This document shows positions 47,083 through 55,958 of a stretch of DNA of 64,000 bases, piece after piece. The first letter of the stretch is position 1, and every line of letters begins with the position of its first letter. The notes below the pieces were generated by a model that saw only the letters and a program-made list of their open reading frames with translations, had not been told where the DNA came from and searched no databases. The translations under genes and the position numbers were made by a program. Source of the stretch: Mesobacillus selenatarsenatis SF-1 (lineage in GTDB: Bacteria > Bacillota > Bacilli > Bacillales > Cytobacillaceae). The stretch spans positions 81,383 through 145,382 of the forward strand of contig NZ_BASE01000054.1 of NCBI RefSeq assembly GCF_000813125.1, given 5' to 3'.

Positions 47083-47091
47083 ATTGGTTAA

Positions 47092-47328
47092 TTAGAATAC
47101 CTGTTCAACCTCAACGACACCAGGTACTTCTTCTAAAAGTGCGCGTTCAATTCCAGCTTTAAGCGTGATTGTGGAGCTCGGGCAGCTACCGCATGCACCC
47201 AGCAGGCGAAGTTTAACAATGCCATCCTCAATATCAACTAGTTCGCAGTCTCCACCATCGCGAAGAAGGAATGGACGCAATTTATCTAATACTTCCTGTA
47301 CTTGCTCAAACATTTGCTGTTCAGTCAT
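47092..47328 (-). CDS. yutI: NifU C-terminal-domain Fe-S carrier (YutI, Nfu-like)
   Basis: A 78-residue Nfu domain with the cluster-binding CxxC in [20 protein letters not shown] near residue 44. It carries a 4Fe-4S cluster from the SUF system to targets. [15 protein letters not shown] is the usual start of the fold. It is single, on the minus strand, with its own terminator, in a region rich in Fe-S and redox genes. Confidence 0.94.
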   Translation of the reverse strand: MTEQQMFEQVQEVLDKLRPFLLRDGGDCELVDIEDGIVKLRLLGACGSCPSSTITLKAGIERALLEEVPGVVEVEQVF

Positions 47329-47480
47329 GCAAATCGACTCCTTTCATAATACTTATTATAATCTTATCGGCCGGAAAAATCTATCCAATAAAACCGAAAA
47401 ACCAGTGAACACAGTTTTTTCCTTATGCATCTTTTTCATCGTATAGTAAAATAAAAGAAAATAACAGGGGGTAATTGATA

Positions 47481-47807
47481 ATGGAACGTAAAGAGGTAGA
47501 AATCGTCGTTTATGGTGCAGAAGTATTGTGCCCAAGCTGTGTGAACCTGCCATCCTCAAAAGAAACGTATGAATGGCTCGAAGCCGCGATCAGCCGCAAA
47601 TATGCAGACCAGCCATTCAAAATTGTTTATGTTGATATCCACAATCCTCCATCAGAGGAAGACAAAAAGAATTACGCTGAAAAAGTAATTGAAGAAGACA
47701 TGTTCTACCCTGTCGTCCTGCTCGAAGGCAAGCTCGTCGGCGAAGGAAACCCGAAATTGAAAACAATTTACGCAGAATTAGAGAAATATGGGTACGTTCC
47801 AGCGTAA
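47481..47807 (+). CDS. yuzD: DUF1462-type thioredoxin-fold protein (YuzD)
   Basis: A 108-residue protein with a CPSC pair in YGAEVLCPSCVNLPSSKE near residue 15 and a thioredoxin-like continuation (IVYVDIHNPP, FYPVVLLEGKLVGEG). Similar to YuzD of B. subtilis. A disulfide- or metal-related role fits its neighbours, but is unproven. ATG 47481 follows AGGGGGT at 8 bases. A tandem repeat begins about 75 bp after the stop. Confidence 0.87.
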   Translation: MERKEVEIVVYGAEVLCPSCVNLPSSKETYEWLEAAISRKYADQPFKIVYVDIHNPPSEEDKKNYAEKVIEEDMFYPVVLLEGKLVGEGNPKLKTIYAELEKYGYVPA

Positions 47808-47889
47808 AGCATTCCAATTTGGAGTGCTTTTTCTAATTGTAGGGTTGAGTTGCAGCCTAATTGTGGTGTTATCGAATGAAGCAAAACAC

Positions 47890-48025
47890 TTTATTGGCGA
47901 AGTTCACAACTTTATTGGCGATTTTTTTATTTTATTGGCGATTTTGAAAATATATTGGCGAAAATCAAATTTTATTGGCGGTTTTCACAATTTTATTGGC
48001 GAACTGGAAAATTTCATTGATTTTT
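47890..48025. repeat. 20-21-bp tandem repeat, TTTATTGGCGA type (7 units)
   Basis: ATTGGCG starts at 47893, 47914, 47934, 47954, 47974 and 47995, with a degenerate ATTGA at 48016; the period is 20-21. Each unit is TTTATTGGCGA plus about 9-10 variable AT-rich bases. It lies between convergent yuzD and yutJ. It is unrelated in sequence to the 21-bp array at 22146 but has the same layout. Confidence 0.9.
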
Positions 48026-48085
48026 ACCAGTTTGAGACTCGAGAAAAACCACGATTCCAAATTTTCGAAGTTCTAAAATATACAA

Positions 48086-48112
48086 ATAAAAAACCGGGCA
48101 TCGCCCGGTTTC
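48086..48112 (-). terminator. Terminator of yutJ
   Basis: Read on the minus strand: AACCGGGC, loop GAT, GCCCGGTT, then TTTT. Confidence 0.88.
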
Positions 48113-48119
48113 CAACACA

Positions 48120-49187
48120 TCACCCATTATGATATTTATACATCCACAAAATCCCTGATTTCAGCAAGCGTGCGACGCGGCCGGTAATCGGGCGTTCGGC
48201 GACTAGTCCGAAGCCGTGCTTTTTGCCGAGTGAGCCGATGACACCTTTGAGCTTGATCGGTGGGAATGATTCAGGTGGTTCTTCGCCTTTCCAGCGTTTT
48301 TGTAAAACCTGGACGATTTGTTCTGCCTGGCCTTCTGCAAGCTGTGCACTTGGTGCGTGAGGAAGGCTAGCACAATCTCCGACTATATAAACCTTTTCAT
48401 AGCCTGGCAGATTATGTTGTGGAGTAACCACTGCGCGGCCCATGCTGTCTTTCTCAACGTCCATCTCGCGGACAAGTCGATTCGCCTGGATGCCGGCTGT
48501 CCAAACGATAGCGTCACATACAATCGGCTCATCGTGGTTATAGAGAACATTTTTCTGGACTTCCGTGATATTCGCGTTGTTGATGATTTCAACATTGTGA
48601 TTATCGAACCAATTCTCCACATACGTGCTCAGGCGTTCAGAGAAGGCTGAGAGGATATGGTTGCCACGGTCAAAAAGCTTAATTTTCAAATCTTTGCGGC
48701 TTTCAGCCAATTCACTCGCAAGCTCAACGCCGCTTAACCCTGCACCTACGATTGCAACGGTTGAACCTGCTGGCAAATTATTAAGTGCCTGGTAGGTCGC
48801 GCGGGACTTTTCAATTGATTGGATGCTGTATGTGAACTTGTCAGCTCCTGGGACATTGTGATATTTATCTTCACAGCCGAGACCGATAATAAGGTCATCA
48901 TATTGAACAAAGTCATCACCCTGGAGCTCAACCTTCTGATCCTCAAGATTGATGGCTGTTACTTCCGCATATTTTACCTGAAGGCGGGGATGCTCAGGAA
49001 ATGCCACCCGGATATGCTGGTCAGAAATCGTACCTGCAGCCAGGGCATAGTATTCTGTTTTTAAACAGTGGTATGGAACACGGTCAATCAGCGTAATTGA
49101 TACATCTTCCGGCAGGTCATTCGGCAGCAATTTATTAAGGACGCGCATGCCGCCATAGCCGCCGCCAAGGATAACGAGATTCTTCAT
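48120..49187 (-). CDS. yutJ: NDH-2-like FAD-dependent oxidoreductase (YutJ)
   Basis: A 355-residue pyridine nucleotide-disulfide-type oxidoreductase. The FAD motif is LVILGGGYGGMRVLNK near residue 4 and the NAD(P) motif is VAIVGAGLSGVELASEL near residue 145; YIVGDCASLPHAPSAQLAEG is the second FAD contact. This is the pattern of type II NADH dehydrogenases, though shorter than YumB (405 residues). Electron acceptor unknown, probably quinone or a small carrier. Confidence 0.88.
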   Translation of the reverse strand: MKNLVILGGGYGGMRVLNKLLPNDLPEDVSITLIDRVPYHCLKTEYYALAAGTISDQHIRVAFPEHPRLQVKYAEVTAINLEDQKVELQGDDFVQYDDLIIGLGCEDKYHNVPGADKFTYSIQSIEKSRATYQALNNLPAGSTVAIVGAGLSGVELASELAESRKDLKIKLFDRGNHILSAFSERLSTYVENWFDNHNVEIINNANITEVQKNVLYNHDEPIVCDAIVWTAGIQANRLVREMDVEKDSMGRAVVTPQHNLPGYEKVYIVGDCASLPHAPSAQLAEGQAEQIVQVLQKRWKGEEPPESFPPIKLKGVIGSLGKKHGFGLVAERPITGRVARLLKSGILWMYKYHNG

Positions 49188-49432
49188 GTGAATTTCCCCT
49201 TTTTAACTCTTCAGAGACAGTTAATGATGTTTTTCCAGCTCGCTCTTTAAACTCGTAAACGGATACATTTTTCGAAATTATTTTGCAATATTTTTTTGCT
49301 CAATAAATCACCATAAAAAGTATAACGAAATTGTGACAAAATAACAACAATTTTATGGATGCCCTAAGCCCGGGAAATTGACGATTTTCTATAAAAAGGT
49401 TACGATTAAAAATTAGTAGAGAGGTGAAACAA

Positions 49433-49672
49433 ATGATTAAGCCAATCATTGAATTTTGTATCAGCAATCTAGCAAGCGGTGCCCAAAAAGCAAGGGCGGA
49501 GCTGGAGCGTGACCCTGATCTTGATGTGATTGAATACGGCTGCCTTGGTTACTGCGGGAAATGCGCACAGTCCATGTTTGCCCTTGTAAACGGTGACCCA
49601 GTAGTGGGAGATACACCCGAAGAACTAGTAGAAAATATCTATCAATATTTGGACGAGAATCCGATGTTTTAA
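49433..49672 (+). CDS. yuzB: DUF1450 family protein (YuzB)
   Basis: A 79-residue protein with Cys residues in [13 protein letters not shown] and [20 protein letters not shown], the pattern CxxxCxxC of a small metal- or cluster-binding fold, related in appearance to 2Fe-2S thioredoxin-like ferredoxins. The function is unknown. ATG 49433 follows GAGAGGTG; GTG 49424 overlaps this site. Confidence 0.88.
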   Translation: MIKPIIEFCISNLASGAQKARAELERDPDLDVIEYGCLGYCGKCAQSMFALVNGDPVVGDTPEELVENIYQYLDENPMF

Positions 49673-49677
49673 TATAG

Positions 49678-49719
49678 GAAGGGCTGGCATGGTAGAATCC
49701 CATTGCCAGCCCTTTTCAT
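49678..49719 (+). terminator. Terminator after yuzB
   Basis: AAGGGCTGGCATGG pairs with CCATTGCCAGCCCTT around TAGAATC, then TTC. It may serve the convergent DUF2225 gene too. Confidence 0.82.
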
Positions 49720-49741
49720 TTTTTTCTAAATTGGACCTAAC

Positions 49742-50434
49742 TCACTTTCCAACCGTTTGTTCTTCACGCATCTCCTGCCAGCGATCTTTTGCCAGCTGGA
49801 TGATTTGCGGTTCCACAGACTGCCTCTGCTTTTCGATTACTTTTGAGAAAAAGCGGACCGCGTCCTGCGTTTGGCCAATCCTTCTTGAGAGATCACCAAT
49901 CAGATACATCAGCCGCAGCTCTGAGACTTGAGTTCCTTTATAGTCTCCGGTGCTGTACGACTCAGTATATTCTTTAAGGGCGAGTTTTAAAAAACGCATT
50001 TCCTGTTCGTGGTTATCTATTGATCGGTACAGCCAGGCAAGTCTTATGTACAACCCTGCTGAAACGATATGTTTCTCTTTTTTTAGAGTCGAGCTATAAG
50101 CTGCGAGTTTGAAAGTGTTCATAGCTTCCTGGATTGTTCGCTTATCTCCATAGTTATGATGAGCCCATTGACTGCATATTTTATCCTGGATGAGCTGTTT
50201 ACCGCCCGGCGGAAAATAGTTGCTGAAATCATCGGTAAACGAGTAGCCGCAATTCGGGCAGACATTAACATAATAAAAATTAGGGTTTTCGAAACCATCG
50301 GCATAAATAGGGGCGAAATCAGTATCAAAACGGAGGACTTTCACAAAACGGGAACGCACTTTTTTGGTGGTAAAAGATTGTTCACACATTTCACAGTGAT
50401 ATTTTTTATCATAGAGCGGTTCTATTTGAGTCAT
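49742..50434 (-). CDS. DUF2225 family protein
   Basis: A 230-residue cytosolic protein. The N-terminal part is a zinc-ribbon-like domain with YHCEMCEQSF near residue 13 and VNVCPNCGYSF near residue 57 (two CxxC pairs). The rest is helical and TPR-like (YIRLAWLYRSIDNHEQEMRF, MYLIGDLSRRIGQTQDAVRF). Typical of DUF2225; function unknown. ATG 50434 follows GGGTAGGTG; an upstream GTG at 50443 lies inside that site. Confidence 0.87.
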   Translation of the reverse strand: MTQIEPLYDKKYHCEMCEQSFTTKKVRSRFVKVLRFDTDFAPIYADGFENPNFYYVNVCPNCGYSFTDDFSNYFPPGGKQLIQDKICSQWAHHNYGDKRTIQEAMNTFKLAAYSSTLKKEKHIVSAGLYIRLAWLYRSIDNHEQEMRFLKLALKEYTESYSTGDYKGTQVSELRLMYLIGDLSRRIGQTQDAVRFFSKVIEKQRQSVEPQIIQLAKDRWQEMREEQTVGK

Positions 50435-50597
50435 TTTCGTCACCTACCCTTATCCCTATTATAGTATGGGTATATTATACCAAGTTAATTGGATGTTCGG
50501 TGGGAAAATATGAATATAATTCTTTTTCGGCTTGATTGGTTGAGGATTGGAAGTTGTGTGAGTATACTAATAAGAAAGGGATCAAGGAGGTTTTATC

Positions 50598-50960
50598 GTG
50601 GATAATATTGTGATTCTTACTGAAGATGCTGCATTGCAGGTTAAAGATATGATGAAACAAAATGAGACGGAAGACGCTTACCTTCGCGTTTCTGTAAAAG
50701 GCGGCGGCTGCAGCGGTCTATCTTATGGCATGGGTTTTGCCCATGAAGTGGAAGAAGGAGACAAACAGCTGGAGCAGCACGGCATTAAAATCCTTGTCGA
50801 TAAGGACAGCGCTCCAGTGCTGAATGGCACAACAATCAGCTATAAGCAGTCTTTAATGGGCGGCGGCTTCACAATCGACAACCCGAACGCAATCGCATCA
50901 TGCGGCTGTGGTTCTAGTTTCAAGACAGCGACACGCGAAGGAACACCTGAAGAATGTTAA
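50598..50960 (+). CDS. A-type Fe-S carrier (HesB/IscA family, SufA-like)
   Basis: A 120-residue A-type carrier with the three cluster cysteines: GGGCSGLSYGM near residue 38 and ASCGCGSSF near residue 104 (CxC). It transfers Fe-S clusters made by SUF to apoproteins. The start is GTG behind AAGGAGG. The SufA/YutM-like gene of B. subtilis lies in the same neighbourhood, close to yumC. Own terminator. Confidence 0.93.
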   Translation: MDNIVILTEDAALQVKDMMKQNETEDAYLRVSVKGGGCSGLSYGMGFAHEVEEGDKQLEQHGIKILVDKDSAPVLNGTTISYKQSLMGGGFTIDNPNAIASCGCGSSFKTATREGTPEEC

Positions 50961-50968
50961 TCTAAAAC

Positions 50969-50999
50969 AAAAAGCAAGGTCCGCGGACCTTGCTTTGTT
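50969..50999. terminator. Bidirectional terminator between the A-type carrier and yumC
   Basis: AAAGCAAGGTCC and GGACCTTGCTTT around GC, with AAAACAAAAA on one side and GTTTT on the other. Confidence 0.88.
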
Positions 51000-51020
51000 T
51001 TATGCTTACCAGCAAAAATT

Positions 51021-52016
51021 CTATTTGAACATGGAAGAACTGTGAAGCGGCTGTGTCTTCGCTTTTGGATCCATGTAGGATTTTGCGTTGTTGACAGCTG
51101 TTGGAGCTTCACCGAATCCTGTCGCGATCAGCTTTACTTTGCCTTCGTATGTGCAGATATCGCCTGCAGCGTAAACGCCAGGGATATTCGTTTCCATTTT
51201 TGAGTTGACGACGATTGAGTTCTTTTCGATTTCAAGGCCCCATTCCTTGATTGGTCCAAGAGATGAAACGAAACCGAAGTTGCAGATGACCGCGTCAACG
51301 TCGACGGCTACAGTATCTTCGCCATTCGCGTCCTTAAGAACGATCTGGCTGATCTTTTCTCCATCACCAACAAGTTCAGTTGGCACATAAGGAGTCTTGA
51401 TATCAACCTTTGAGTTTTGCAGGTTTTCAACACTGTGCTCATGTGCGCGGAACTTATCGCGACGGTGGACGATTGTTACTTGTTCAGCGATTGGCTCAAG
51501 CATCAATGCCCAGTCAACAGCTGAATCGCCTCCGCCTAATACCGCGACCTTTTGGCCAGCGAACTGATTCAGGTCATCTATGAAATAGTGCAGGTTCTTG
51601 CCTTCGTATTGGGCAGCGCTTTCAAGTTCAAGCCTGCGCGGCTGGAATGCACCGTTTCCTGCTGTGATAATGACTGCTTTTGTATAGTGAACTTCTTTAT
51701 CAGTAGTCAGCTTAATTGTTCCATCTTCCAGCTTTTCAAGCTTTTCAACAGATTGCTCAAGAGCAGTAGCAGGCTCGAATTTCGCCATTTGCTCTTTCAG
51801 GTTGTTGATCAGCTCCTGGGCACGGACTTTTGGAAAGCCGGCAACATCGTATATGTACTTTTCAGGATAAAGTGCTGATAATTGCCCGCCCAACTGTGGC
51901 AAACTTTCAATAATCTTAACAGATGCTTGTCTCATTCCGCCGTAGAAAGCAGTGAACAGACCAGCAGGCCCCCCGCCGATAATCGTGATGTCATAAACTT
52001 TTTGATCTTCTTTCAC
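51021..52016 (-). CDS. yumC: Ferredoxin/flavodoxin--NADP+ reductase (YumC)
   Basis: A 331-residue thioredoxin-reductase-like FNR. The FAD motif is [16 protein letters not shown] near residue 12, the NADPH motif is [19 protein letters not shown] near residue 156, and the CxxC of thioredoxin reductase is missing, as expected for Yum[20 protein letters not shown] is the second FAD contact. It supplies reduced ferredoxin or flavodoxin, e.g. for Fe-S and lipoate enzymes. Confidence 0.95.
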   Translation of the reverse strand: MKEDQKVYDITIIGGGPAGLFTAFYGGMRQASVKIIESLPQLGGQLSALYPEKYIYDVAGFPKVRAQELINNLKEQMAKFEPATALEQSVEKLEKLEDGTIKLTTDKEVHYTKAVIITAGNGAFQPRRLELESAAQYEGKNLHYFIDDLNQFAGQKVAVLGGGDSAVDWALMLEPIAEQVTIVHRRDKFRAHEHSVENLQNSKVDIKTPYVPTELVGDGEKISQIVLKDANGEDTVAVDVDAVICNFGFVSSLGPIKEWGLEIEKNSIVVNSKMETNIPGVYAAGDICTYEGKVKLIATGFGEAPTAVNNAKSYMDPKAKTQPLHSSSMFK

Positions 52017-52294
52017 TCCATATCCCCCTCACTATGTAGTAAAATTGCTCCAATTTTTATAATACCATAAATCGTAAAAATAAACTCCTTATCATAATAG
52101 AACATTCCTTGTGGAACAATATATTTCATAGAAAAATACCTTTATCATACTGAAAAATAGTGAAATCAGCCTATTTTCTGAATATTTCTAAGTTAACTCA
52201 ATCGCTTGAAAATGCGACGCAAAAAGAATAAGATGGATGGTAGGCAATAATGTTAAGATTTTGTGACATTTTTAGGACATTTTTTTGAACATTC

Positions 52295-52312
52295 TAGTGA
52301 ATAATATCACAA
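52295..52312 (+). promoter_or_regulatory. Probable Rex operator upstream of yumB
   Basis: TAGTGAATAATATCACAA agrees at 16 of 18 positions with TTGTGAAnnnnTTCACAA, the Rex consensus as I recall it. Rex senses the NADH/NAD+ ratio and represses NADH dehydrogenase and fermentation genes. A further TTGTGA half-site is at 52261. The site lies 80 bp before the yumB start. Confidence 0.7.
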
Positions 52313-52391
52313 ACTTATTCGGAAAAAGATGGCGGCAGATAGAGATGGGCCATTCGACCAAAAATATTTTAAAAAGGTGGAAGTGATCACT

Positions 52392-53609
52392 TTGAGAAAG
52401 CCAAAGATCGTAATCTTAGGAGCAGGATACGGGGGATTAATGACAGCTACCCGTTTACAAAAAGCTGTTGGAGTAAACGAGGCTGACATTGTCCTTATTA
52501 ACAAAAATGATTACCACTATGAAACTACATGGCTGCATGAAGCATCGGCAGGAACTTTGCACCATGACAAAGTCCGCTATGATGTGCGTGATGTAATCGA
52601 TCGCCATAAGGTTGAATTCGTCCAGGGTTCTGTCGAAGAAATCAAAATGGATGAGAAGCGTGTAATCCTCGAGAACGGTGACATTGTCTATGATTACCTT
52701 GTCATTGCCCTTGGTGCTGAACCTGAAACTTTTGGTATTAAAGGTTTGAAAGAGTATGCTTTCTCTATCGTCAACGTCAATTCAGCCAGACAAATCCGCG
52801 AGCATATCGAATATCAATTCGCAACCTACAACACGGAAGCTGAAAAGAAAGATGAGCGCCTAACAATCGTTGTTGGCGGTGCGGGCTTCACAGGAATCGA
52901 GTTCCTTGGTGAACTGACAAATCGCGTTCCTGAACTTTGCCGTGAATATGATGTAGATTACCATAAAGTAAAAATCGTTTGTGTCGAAGCGGCACCAATG
53001 GTTCTTCCTGGTTTCGACCCTGAGCTTGTCAACTATGCGGTAGCTACGCTTGAGAAAAAAGGTGTGGAATTCCGTATCGGTACGGCAATCAAAGAAGCGA
53101 CTCCAGAAGGCATCATCGTTGCTAAAGGCGAAGAAGAAGTCGAAGAAATCAAAGCAGGCACAGTTGTTTGGGCAGCAGGTGTCCGTGGAAACTCTGTCAT
53201 TGAAAAATCAGGAATCGAAGCAATGCGCGGACGCGTAAAAGTGCAGCCAGACCTACGCCTTCCAGGATCAGACGATGTATTCATTGTCGGCGACTGCTCA
53301 TTGATCATCAACGAAGAAATCAACCGTCCATATCCTCCAACGGCACAAATCGCCATGCAGCAGGGTGAAGTATGTGCCAGGAATATTGCCGCTCTAGTCC
53401 GTGGTAAATCCGAGATGGAGACATTCACACCAGATATCAAGGGTACAGTATGTTCACTTGGTGAGGATGACGCAATTGGTGTTGCTTTCGGCAAGAAGAT
53501 GGTCGGCACAAAAGCTTCCTTCATGAAAAAGATGATCGACAACCGTGCGCTTTACATGATTGGCGGTCCTTCATTGGTTCTAAAAAAAGGTAAATTCAAC
53601 GTTCTATAA
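52392..53609 (+). CDS. yumB: Type II NADH dehydrogenase (YumB, Ndh-like)
   Basis: A 405-residue NADH:quinone oxidoreductase of the respiratory chain, at the inner face of the membrane. The FAD motif is [18 protein letters not shown] near residue 6, the NADH motif is [16 protein letters not shown] near residue 165, and the [20 protein letters not shown] segment and [11 protein letters not shown] (quinone site region) follow. TTG 52392 gives [12 protein letters not shown], the usual start; AAAGGTGG lies 11 bases before it. The frame is open from 52329, which would add a non-conserved N-terminus. Confidence 0.92.
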   Translation: MRKPKIVILGAGYGGLMTATRLQKAVGVNEADIVLINKNDYHYETTWLHEASAGTLHHDKVRYDVRDVIDRHKVEFVQGSVEEIKMDEKRVILENGDIVYDYLVIALGAEPETFGIKGLKEYAFSIVNVNSARQIREHIEYQFATYNTEAEKKDERLTIVVGGAGFTGIEFLGELTNRVPELCREYDVDYHKVKIVCVEAAPMVLPGFDPELVNYAVATLEKKGVEFRIGTAIKEATPEGIIVAKGEEEVEEIKAGTVVWAAGVRGNSVIEKSGIEAMRGRVKVQPDLRLPGSDDVFIVGDCSLIINEEINRPYPPTAQIAMQQGEVCARNIAALVRGKSEMETFTPDIKGTVCSLGEDDAIGVAFGKKMVGTKASFMKKMIDNRALYMIGGPSLVLKKGKFNVL

Positions 53610-53658
53610 TAGATATATGGAAACAGACTCCTACTGGGGTCTGTTTTTTATTTAATTA

Positions 53659-53706
53659 TCTAGCTCCAGGGCTTGTCGGGGCAGAACAAGGCGCCTGCGC
53701 TTTTCT
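53659..53706. repeat. Palindromic intergenic repeat, copy E (internally deleted)
   Basis: Only the two ends remain: TCTAGCTCCAG joined directly to GGCTTGTCGGGGCAGAACAAG and GCGCCTGCGCTTTTC. The whole centre is missing. It follows the yumB stop by about 50 bp. Confidence 0.85.
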
Positions 53707-53793
53707 TTGCAACCAGGCGGACAGATGCAAAGACGAATCAGAATCCTATAGGTTACAATATTAGTATAAACTAGCTATTGGATGGGGAAATGA

Positions 53794-54276
53794 ATGGGGA
53801 AACGAGAAAATGTCTGGCTTGGTGTCGCTGGTGTTGTTATTTCGGAAGCTGGGCGCTGGCTGGTCGTTAAAAAGCGCTATGGAGGTCTGAAAGGAAGCTG
53901 GTCGCTGCCAGCAGGCTTCGTAGATGAAGGGGAAACGGCCGATCAGGCAGTCCTCCGGGAAGTGAAAGAAGAAACAGGTGTGGTCTGTACAATCACAGGG
54001 CTGCTGGGTTTACGAACTGGTGTAATCCGGGAGTCCATCAGCGATAATATGCTCGTATTTCTATTGGCACCATTACCAGGTCAGAGGGTGACGGTTGAGG
54101 AAAGTGAGTTATACGATGCAAAATTCATGACATCTGACGAACTAAAAGCAGACCCCGATACCTCGCTGCTGCTACACTACCTTTTAAGTAAACCAATTGG
54201 TCAAGTTTTGTCTGGAGCGGAGGGATTGGATCCAGGCAAGCAGTTTCATTATAGTGCATATAAATTATTTTTATAA
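53794..54276 (+). CDS. NUDIX hydrolase
   Basis: A 160-residue Nudix enzyme. The Nudix box GFVDEGETADQAVLREVKEE followed by TG is complete near residue 42, with REVKEE as the metal-binding part. The SLPAG phrase precedes it. Such enzymes hydrolyse nucleoside diphosphates linked to another group; the substrate is unknown. The ATG follows GGGGAAATG. Confidence 0.9.
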   Translation: MGKRENVWLGVAGVVISEAGRWLVVKKRYGGLKGSWSLPAGFVDEGETADQAVLREVKEETGVVCTITGLLGLRTGVIRESISDNMLVFLLAPLPGQRVTVEESELYDAKFMTSDELKADPDTSLLLHYLLSKPIGQVLSGAEGLDPGKQFHYSAYKLFL

Positions 54277-54432
54277 TTTTCTGAAATTTTGAGGAAGTGA
54301 CAGATAATTAAAGAAAATATATGATGTATCCGTTTTCAATGTGGTTTTTTGGTCAAATTTGAACCTTTTCAAAAACAATGAAGATCTGATATATTATCAG
54401 AAAATTCAATAATATAAAGGAGAGGTTCTCAA

Positions 54433-54558
54433 ATGAAAATGCATACACATGATTCGAAGGAATGTCCATACTGTTCTGGTAAAGGCTATTTCCAACTGTT
54501 GCTTGGCGGTTCAGAAACGTGCACTTGCTGCAGCGGATCCGGCAAATCAAAAAAATAA
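54433..54558 (+). CDS. yuiA: YuiA-like double zinc-finger microprotein (41 aa)
   Basis: A 41-residue protein with two CxxCxGxG motifs, CPYCSGKG and CTCCSGSG, as in the cysteine-rich region of DnaJ. The two probably bind one zinc ion. The ATG follows GGAGAGG at good distance. yuiA-yuiB-yuiC-yuiD is the B. subtilis order. A role in a zinc-dependent chaperone or regulation is speculation. Confidence 0.85.
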   Translation: MKMHTHDSKECPYCSGKGYFQLLLGGSETCTCCSGSGKSKK

Positions 54559-54700
54559 GGCAATGCATCTTTGACCTTCGCAGAATGCGAGGTTTTTCTT
54601 TTTGCCTAAACATGGACCAAGGTGAAAGTCACACCATTTCATTGACTGTAAAACGGACAAACAGTAAACTAGAAATGATGTTTAATGGGGGGATATAGAC

Positions 54701-55021
54701 ATGATGACGGTTGTCACTCTGATCATTTCGATGTTATTGTTTTTTGTCCTGTTTTTCGGGATTGGGTTTTTACTGAATATGCTGTTGAGGATGTCATGGA
54801 TCATGGCTGTCGTGTATCCATTGATTGCAATTTTCATTATTGATAAGTATCCGTTTATTGATTATTTCAGGAATAGCGGTGAAGCCTTCAATGATCTTGG
54901 ACGGCGGCTTTCACAATTGGCAATGGCAGACATTCTGATTTTAAGCAGCGGTTTGGCAGGCGCTATTTTAGCGGGTATAGTCATCAGGCTTTTGCGAAAA
55001 AAAGGATATCAAATGTTCTAA
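54701..55021 (+). CDS. yuiB: YuiB-like membrane protein
   Basis: A 106-residue membrane protein with three hydrophobic segments: residues 3-28, 32-47 and 75-98. The connecting loop is PFIDYFRNSGEAFNDLGRRL. No catalytic motif is visible. Named from place and size; function unknown. The ribosome binding site is GGGGGGAT. Confidence 0.8.
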   Translation: MMTVVTLIISMLLFFVLFFGIGFLLNMLLRMSWIMAVVYPLIAIFIIDKYPFIDYFRNSGEAFNDLGRRLSQLAMADILILSSGLAGAILAGIVIRLLRKKGYQMF

Positions 55022-55205
55022 TACAAGAAACCTTCAATATTTGGAGGTTTTTTTTGTGCATAAAATCGAATGTATGTTGGATACTAAAAGTAATATTTTA
55101 CTTTTAATGGAAGTGTAAATAGGTCTTTTGGCACTTTTTTGCTCCTTTTGGAATATTTCTTGTTTCGTTGGGAAATTAATAGATTTGGGAGGAGTGAAAA
55201 ATTAT

Positions 55206-55916
55206 ATGAATATTTTAAAAATGTGGGCCAGACGCTCAGCGATGGCAGTTTTATTTTTTGCTGCTATAACTTCTACGTTTCAATCTATTTCGGGAGTTGA
55301 AGCTTCTACTGTATCTACATATGTTTTTGATAACTCGGGAATCCAACAAGAGGATAACGCAAGTACTGATCATACAAAGAAATCCATAGGACTTGCTTTT
55401 AAGTTTTTGAAAAAAGTATCTGACTTCACGACTAAAATTTCTTCAAGTGAAAAGGTTGCCGGAAAGCAGCCCACACTTGAGGAATCACTGAACTGGTCAC
55501 AATACCCGACAAAGAAAATTATAGCGACAGGGTATACTGCCGGTATTGAATCGACGGGCAAAAACCCTGGGCATCCTGGGTATGGAATCACTTATTCTGG
55601 TGTAAAAGTTAAACGTGACTTATATTCAACTGTCGCGGCTGATTTAAACGTATTCCCGATTGGGACAATCCTTTTCATCCCGGGATATGGATTCGGTGTT
55701 GTTGCCGATAAAGGTGGCGCAATCAAAGGGAATAAGGTCGACCTTTACTATGATACGGTCAAAGATGTATACGAACAGTGGGGTAAAAAGACATTGGATG
55801 TATATGTAATCGAAATGGGCAATGGTAAGCTGACAGAAGAAGATTTAAAAGCCCTTAATGAGAATGAATCGATGCAAGTTTTCCGCCAGCAGTATATAAG
55901 CGGTAAAAAATCATAA
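55206..55916 (+). CDS. yuiC: 3D-domain cell-wall protein (YuiC)
   Basis: A 236-residue exported protein with a signal-anchor-like N-terminus ([20 protein letters not shown]). The C-terminal 3D domain carries its three Asp residues within [25 protein letters not shown] and NKVDLYYD, the MltA-type lytic transglycosylase core. In B. subtilis YuiC is a stationary-phase muralytic (Sps) protein. The start is ATG 55206 behind GGGAGGAG; the frame is open upstream to 55128. Confidence 0.88.
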   Translation: MNILKMWARRSAMAVLFFAAITSTFQSISGVEASTVSTYVFDNSGIQQEDNASTDHTKKSIGLAFKFLKKVSDFTTKISSSEKVAGKQPTLEESLNWSQYPTKKIIATGYTAGIESTGKNPGHPGYGITYSGVKVKRDLYSTVAADLNVFPIGTILFIPGYGFGVVADKGGAIKGNKVDLYYDTVKDVYEQWGKKTLDVYVIEMGNGKLTEEDLKALNENESMQVFRQQYISGKKS

Positions 55917-55921
55917 AAGTT

Positions 55922-55956
55922 TAGGCACTTTCCGGTGATTGGAAAGTGCCTTTTGT
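55922..55956. terminator. Terminator between yuiC and the BtuF-like gene
   Basis: AGGCACTTTCC, loop GGTGATT, GGAAAGTGCCT, then TTTG; convergent genes on both sides. Confidence 0.85.
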
Positions 55957-55958
55957 CA

